Shown here piece after piece: positions 58,741 to 64,000 of a stretch of 64,000 bases of DNA. How positions within the stretch are numbered: the first letter of the stretch is position 1; every line of letters begins with the position of its first letter. A model generated the notes under the pieces. That model saw only the letters and a list, made by a program, of their open reading frames with translations. It was not told where the DNA came from and made no database searches. The stretch is from Corylus avellana (taxonomy: Eukaryota; Streptophyta; Magnoliopsida; Fagales; Betulaceae). The translations under genes were made by a program, and so were the position numbers. Where the stretch lies: NCBI RefSeq assembly GCF_901000735.1, contig NC_081545.1, forward strand, positions 34,217,634 through 34,281,633, read 5' to 3'.

Positions 58741-61700
58741 TCAGCAAGACTCAAGCTTAGAATGTCCGGTGGTTGATGTCTTGGCAGTCTGCAAACAGCC
58801 AATTGGAGGAACAGTTGTAGTTTTAAGCTCTCCATACGCCTTCCAGCAGAAAGGATCAGGGTCAGACGAATGGGTTTCTTGTGCTGCAGCTTCAAGCTGG
58901 ATGGTAGCGAGAGAGACGCCAGTGCATGGCATGCTGTCACTGCATGCAAAATGTACAGGTTTTACCGTGAAGCTTCCTCGTACATTTACGTAGTCTATGT
59001 CTGAGACTGCCACAGCTGAGGTTTTGTTCGGGCATTTGCTCTCACCACAGTAGAATTGGTCAATCATTATAGGAGTTTCCACTTTAGAAACTTGAATGTT
59101 GGAGAACTTTATTCCTTGTACTGACCCTGACCCTCCCTGCAACCAAAAACAAGCACTGTTTTAGCCCATTAATAGTGTCTTGGTCTAGTAGTGCTAGCTT
59201 ATAGAATATTGCCACAGGTTTATAATATTTGCTTTTGCAATGAAAAAAAGGTGCTTGAAAACATTAATAATTAATGGGTTATAGAATCATTTGAAAAACA
59301 AGTATCAAGACGGGATCCCCTACAATTGGGAGGCCCTCGATAGGGTTTTTCTGTCCAAACAAATACATTCAGAACACTTACTCGAATATGTGAACTCTAT
59401 TCTTCATAGTTTTTTACATTTTCTTACACTTCTAGCCAGAAATGGTAGAGAAGTTCCAATCATAAAAAATACAAGTTTTGAATTTCTCTTACCTTCCCTT
59501 TGATTCTTACCCTTACGATCAAAATCACTCATCCAAAAAAAAAAAAGAGGTGTTTTTACCTGCCAAGTCTTTATTCTGACACCAGTCAATGTGTCGGTCA
59601 TCGTGACATCTCGGACGGTGACATTTGAAACGCAGGCTTTAGTGTTATCCTTCCCAAGCCCTCCAATGCTGATTCCATGTCCAGGCCCACAATTGACGTT
59701 GTGTATGTATACATTTGAGCATCCAGTTTGTATGGAAACGCAGTCATCTCCTGCAGAATGAAGTACGTAGGAATATATGCATGTAGTTATATATGTGTCA
59801 AGTTAATTTTGGATTTTGTTTATTACTATTATTGTTGTTTACCCAAAGATTGTTGTTAGAATATCTAGCCCTGTTATTTTTCCTATTAACCTTGATATAT
59901 TTCTTTATAGTTATTTACTATATATATGTGTAATCTTTTTTCTTTTTCTTTTTTTATTCACTTTATTTATCTATATTTTGAGGAAAAAACACTTTACCCT
60001 ATAATGTTTCATCTCATTTTCAATTTGGTCTTTAATATTTAAAAATTAACAATATACTCCAATAAAGTATACAAAATTTGTAATGTGACCAATCCGTTAA
60101 TCATTTGGTCAATTTCCGTCTAATTTAACTAAAAATTTTGCACATGGGGCGCATGTGCATTTTTTTTTTATCTTGGATATCCAAAATTGCCCTATATTTT
60201 TTTATGAAATTTCAAAAATGCCCCTAATTAAAATAAAATAAAAATAAAGTAAAATAAACTGGGTGTGGCTGTAGACCGAATTGGGGGTGGCTCGATCGCC
60301 ACCCCCACGGCCCATTGTGGTGGTTCGGCCACCCCCAAAATGTAACAATATAAACAAGTTAACATCAACATGACATTTTACGGCCGGGGTGGACCATGGA
60401 CACCTCTAAGGCAGACCACCCCAAAATTCTTGTGTCTCTTTCTCTTTCTCATTCCACTCCTTTTTCGCATATTTCCATCTTATATATTTCTACAATAATA
60501 ATGGGTATATTAATGTAATTTCCATCGCAAAGTTAGGTTTGGCACTGTAGCTTGAGGTGAAGAGTTACCCCACTGACGTGCGTCGCATGCATGTTTGCAC
60601 TAGTGCAAATTAACATGATGTGATTCATGATTGTTCCACACGGTACATGGAATTGTATATATTTTCCTGATTTTGATAGGTGATGTGGATATACAAATAG
60701 TCAATATCCACAAAGTAACAACAAAAGATGATCTCTATTGGCTAATACTATACTCGAGTTAAAATTTAAATAAAGGATGGTTAACTAGAATTTTGGAATT
60801 ACCACATGCAAGATTGGTACTGTAAATGACGACATCTTGGGAGTTTTGTAGGTGGATTCCATCTGTGTTGCGGCTGTCACCGGGGGATGAAACATGCACA
60901 TTGTACACCTGAACGCTTGTGCAGCTATCGAACTTGAGATGGGTCTGAGGGCTGTTTTGAATTGTTATGCCACTCACTGTCACTCCTTTACTCCCATAAA
61001 ACCTAAGCGCCTTCATATACCAAATTACCACACCACACGTAAGATTAAGATTGAAGCTTCTGACTGAATTAACTTGTTTTTTTTTTTTTTTTTCATGGAT
61101 TATAGTAAATAATTATTACCGTTGGTTTGGTGCTTGGCATTTTCCCCTGCACAAGATTTTTATCAAAGGTAGAATTAGAATTTAGAAAAAGCAATGGCCT
61201 AGCTTGTTTGACTACTTGACGTGAAGTGATGATCAAGACTTACTGAGTCAACCCACCAGACTGAGCCTTGTCCGTCAATGATGCCTTTACCTTTGATTGT
61301 AATCCCTTGAAGCTTCGTAAATTCTAGCCACTGTAAGAGACCTGACCCCCACGATTGAGAGCTTGTGGGAGCTATGATTTTGCCATCCAACTGCATATCA
61401 TATCTCATAAATTATAGTTTTGGACAATATCTAAATATAGAACTTCTTGTTAAATTATCACTTATCTTAAAAGTTTAAATGATTAAAAAAATTATTTATC
61501 TAATTAATATTAATTATAACCATACGTGCTTGAAATGCTGCTAACTTTTCCTCTACGCTAATGAGAAGAAGAAAGAAAAAGATCACGTAGAAAAATGACA
61601 TTGGCCATACTTTCGTAGGCGGCTTTTGTTGACTTTAAAGTACTGTGTTTTCGGGCGACAAACTGCAGTAAGTTCTAAGTCTTGAGATTGAATGACTAAA

Positions 61701-62389
61701 TTTAATAATTCAATAAAGTTTAATTTATATGAATAATATGGTAAATTACCTGAAACACAATGTTTGGTTCACAACTAGGTCCAGCAAAAGAAACCGGTTT
61801 GACAAGAAAAACAGACCCAGATGGAACAACTAATGTTGATGCCTCCACCTTGCAAGCTGCTGCCCACGCTGCTTCGAATGCCTGCCTTGCATCGTAAGAT
61901 ATCAGCTTTGCTTGGGGCCTTATACGTTAACTCAATGATCACTAATATTGCATGTTGAGAGGGAGCATCAATTATTCAAATCGGACGATTTCAAATTATA
62001 ATTTTTAAAATCGTAGTTAAACGTTTGACAAAATAAACATTTATAAACGAGACACTTTAGGTAATTTTGTTTAAAAAATGTACGTTCAACCTATAAAGTG
62101 ATGGAGCAAAGGATGGAAACTGTGTGTATTTAATTATATATAAGATCACCTTTGTGTCATCGGCATGACCATCACCTTTAGCACCATAGTCTAATACATT
62201 AAAGGTGGCTGAGTTCAACATACTACGGCCACCATGACCCATTGGTTTCTTTACAGGCACCGAGGCTGCTGTGAGAGCCTTGCTTTGACTCCACAGCCTG
62301 CCTTCTCTAGCACAGCTTGAAGACCACACAGAAAAAGCAATCAAAACGATTATCCATATTCTAAGGCCTTTCTGATTAACCCTATCCAT
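58741..62389 (-). CDS. Polygalacturonase (GH28) B
   Basis: Seven exons (62389-62150, 61881-61750, 61390-61244, 61146-61120, 61010-60803, 59750-59560, 59136-58741) join in frame to give 446 residues. A signal peptide (core [16 protein letters not shown]) is followed by the beta-helix starting at [12 protein letters not shown]. The catalytic motifs are [28 protein letters not shown] and RIKTW, all intact. It is close to polygalacturonase A along its whole length and shares exon sizes of 132, 208 and 191 bp. The exon that is 174 bp in A is split here into 147 and 27 bp by a 97-bp intron. TATTTATAA at about 62470-62480 on the minus strand is a plausible TATA box. It is probably secreted and pectin-degrading, arising with A by tandem duplication. 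Confidence 0.94.
60000..60560. repeat. Repeat-like insertion in polygalacturonase B intron 5
   Basis: The 1.05-kb intron between 60803 and 59750 contains GC-rich text (GGGGGTGGCTCGATCGCC and GGTTCGGCCACCCCC, which are partly inverted) unlike the AT-rich sequence on both sides. It is similar in style to 40081-40220. The corresponding intron of polygalacturonase A lacks it. It is probably a transposon fragment; no ends were found. Confidence 0.4.
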
Positions 62390-63668
62390 TTTTAACTGAG
62401 AGAGAGAGAGAGAGAGAAGGAGACGAGAGCTTAAGAAAAGTTTATGAAGATCGATAAGTGACGTTGTTGTTATAAATAGAAAGCTTGTGTCACTGTGCAG
62501 GCATGAGCTATACAGTTTAATAGTTACCAACAAAATTGTTTTTATTCTTTTTTTATTAGATCCCACGATTTGTTACTTTCATGAACTACCATCTGAAAAA
62601 AATATAAAAAATAAACTTATATGACCAGCCAATTAGAATAATATTGATCAAACAAAAAAATAAACGCTTTTACAACTTGTTAACATGTGTCGGATTGTGA
62701 TCAGAAGATGTTAAATTTTTTTAGCGACTCTAATCACATTAACAAATTGTAAGGAGATGTAAGTGTAAGATCATTAATGCTAGTCTCATATTCTCACATT
62801 AATTATTTACTATCACGGGGGCTCAATATTGTATGCTTTAAATTAGGGGTTGCAATTCGTGTTCGCGAATCGGATTCAAATCGTGTCAAGGCATGTGTAT
62901 AAGACTATATAGGTCAACCCTAACTCAACTCATTTAATTAAACGAGCCAGTCTCCTTAACCTAAAATTCTAATTTTGTATTTGGATTTGTATAGGGTTCG
63001 TGGGTTATGTCAAAAATTGTCTGCTATTATGTCTAGTATCAGGTTCAGATCATATCAAAACATGAATATAAAATTATAAAGATCAACCCTAATTCGATTC
63101 TTTCAATTAAATAGTTCAGACTCCTCAACTCTAACCCTTTATTTAAAATTTTTTAAAAAAAAACTCTAACAATTTAATTCCATGTTAAGTTTACATCAAA
63201 TTCGTAAATTATGTCAAAAATTACGGTCATATTTTAAATCTCCAACGCCTCGAGTGTATGTCGTATGTCTTAATTAAATTAATACATATTCTAGAACAAG
63301 GCCACCATGGCCACCATGGTATTGCTGTGTTTAGGATTTTAGTTTGGAAGGATCCGGACAATGGTGTTGGCCCATCACTTTCCCCGCGATATACATATCT
63401 TTATGATATGATCTTGGTGGGGGCTCGATTTGGAATATGAGTATTTAAATTGGGTGAGCTTAGTATATAGAAGAGGTTTAATTAAGGCTTAACTTTTCAC
63501 ATATAAATTAATTAATTAATTAAAAAATGCAAACCATTCCCTCCAAGATGATATGACAATGTAGAGTAAGGAGGAGTTTAGCACAAAAATAATAAATATC
63601 GAACAAATACACAATATCCACATCTAGAACACATAAATTCATAATCTATAAAGAATAGAATCATCCCC
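62390..63668. other. Upstream region of polygalacturonase B to the second gap
   Basis: It holds a GA microsatellite at 62398-62417 in the leader, then promoter sequence, then the second copy of the dispersed repeat (62894-63210). No gene is seen. Confidence 0.45.
62894..63210. repeat. Dispersed repeat, copy 2 (related to 16338-16634)
   Basis: It shares ATAGGTCAACCCTAACTC, CTCATTTAATTAAACG, GGATTTGTAT and ATGTCAAAAATTG-type phrases in the same order as 16338-16634. Like that copy it contains two tandem partial units. It is diverged and therefore old. Confidence 0.5.
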
Positions 63669-63688
63669 NNNNNNNNNNNNNNNNNNNN
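63669..63688. other. Assembly gap (20 N)
   Basis: Twenty N between unrelated sequences: AT-rich spacer on the left, a poly-pyrimidine and repeat-like stretch on the right. It is possibly an estimated-size gap. Confidence 0.99.
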
Positions 63689-63737
63689 TTTTCTTTTTTC
63701 TTCTTTTTTAATTTTTTTTAAAAAAATAAAAATAAAA

Positions 63738-63855
63738 ATTAATGCCTAAAACGATGTCGTTTTAGGCTGGGTAATTTTAGGACACAAAACGACGTAGTTT
63801 TGGGAAAGGGTAAAATGGGTATAAAACATTCAAAACGACGTAGTTTAATGTTAAA
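63738..63855. repeat. Cluster of ACGACGT-centred palindromes
   Basis: Three near-palindromes occur in about 100 bp: AAACGATGTCGTTT (near 63749), AAAACGACGTAGTTTT (near 63786) and AAAACGACGTAGTTT (near 63831). They are followed by G-runs (CAGGGGGGC-type, 63887-63953). Such palindromes occur in many plant dispersed repeats. No element boundary is visible because the gap is on the left and the window ends on the right. Confidence 0.5.
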
Positions 63856-64000
63856 GGGGTCCAAAGTGAGAGAAAATGGAAGTTCAGGGGGCTTAAATGA
63901 GAGTTTTGAAAATTCAGGGGGGGCTTTTCAAATCGGCTGGAACTTCAGGGGGGTTTTCTGAAGTTTTCCCAAATTGTTTTTATTCTTTTTTTATTAGATC

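Overview
This is nuclear DNA from a plant, most likely a woody eudicot. The evidence is split genes with GT-AG introns, a chloroplast-targeted ribosomal protein and a chloroplast peptide deformylase, a subgroup-19 R2R3-MYB, GH28 pectinases, and AT-rich spacers full of small transposons and microsatellites. I cannot name the species. There are two assembly gaps: 100 N at 36463-36562 and 20 N at 63669-63688. Exon coordinates below come from reading splice signals and frames by eye. No transcript evidence was available.

Left part (1-20.4 kb). All genes are on the minus strand: a large intronless PWWP-domain protein (1000-4113), an intronless GC-rich chloroplast ribosomal protein L12 (7590-8156), a tRNA-Pro(UGG) (8344-8415), a seven-exon monodehydroascorbate reductase with a C-terminal membrane anchor (9219-13849), and a three-exon MYB21/24/57-type transcription factor (17394-20376).

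Centre (18.7-40.1 kb). This is the accessory region. A 3.5-kb block carrying the first two MYB exons, its promoter and 1.8 kb of upstream DNA occurs twice (18746-22274 and 36563-40080). The first copy ends exactly at the outer edge of a hAT element (22275-24666). The second copy starts at the 100-N gap, so its third exon is missing. Between the copies lies an 8.17-kb element (26074-34245) with two 860-bp terminal inverted repeats flanked by the 3-bp direct repeat AGG. It carries a PIF/Harbinger transposase, a Myb/SANT-like second gene and a GRF zinc-finger gene. The transposase (frameshift and lost catalytic Glu) and the Myb-like gene (in-frame stop) are both damaged, so the element looks immobile although its ends are well preserved.

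Right part (43.6-64 kb). An ARF1-type GTPase (minus, 43648-46916) has a 504-bp TRIM retroelement in an intron. It is divergent from peptide deformylase 1B (plus, 49159-53540). Two tandem GH28 polygalacturonases (minus, 54014-57781 and 58741-62389) follow; they differ by one intron. The last 30 bases of the window exactly repeat sequence just upstream of the second polygalacturonase, so a further duplication may begin at the window edge.

The genes are ordinary independent plant genes with no operon logic. The interest lies in the transposon-rich duplicated MYB region.
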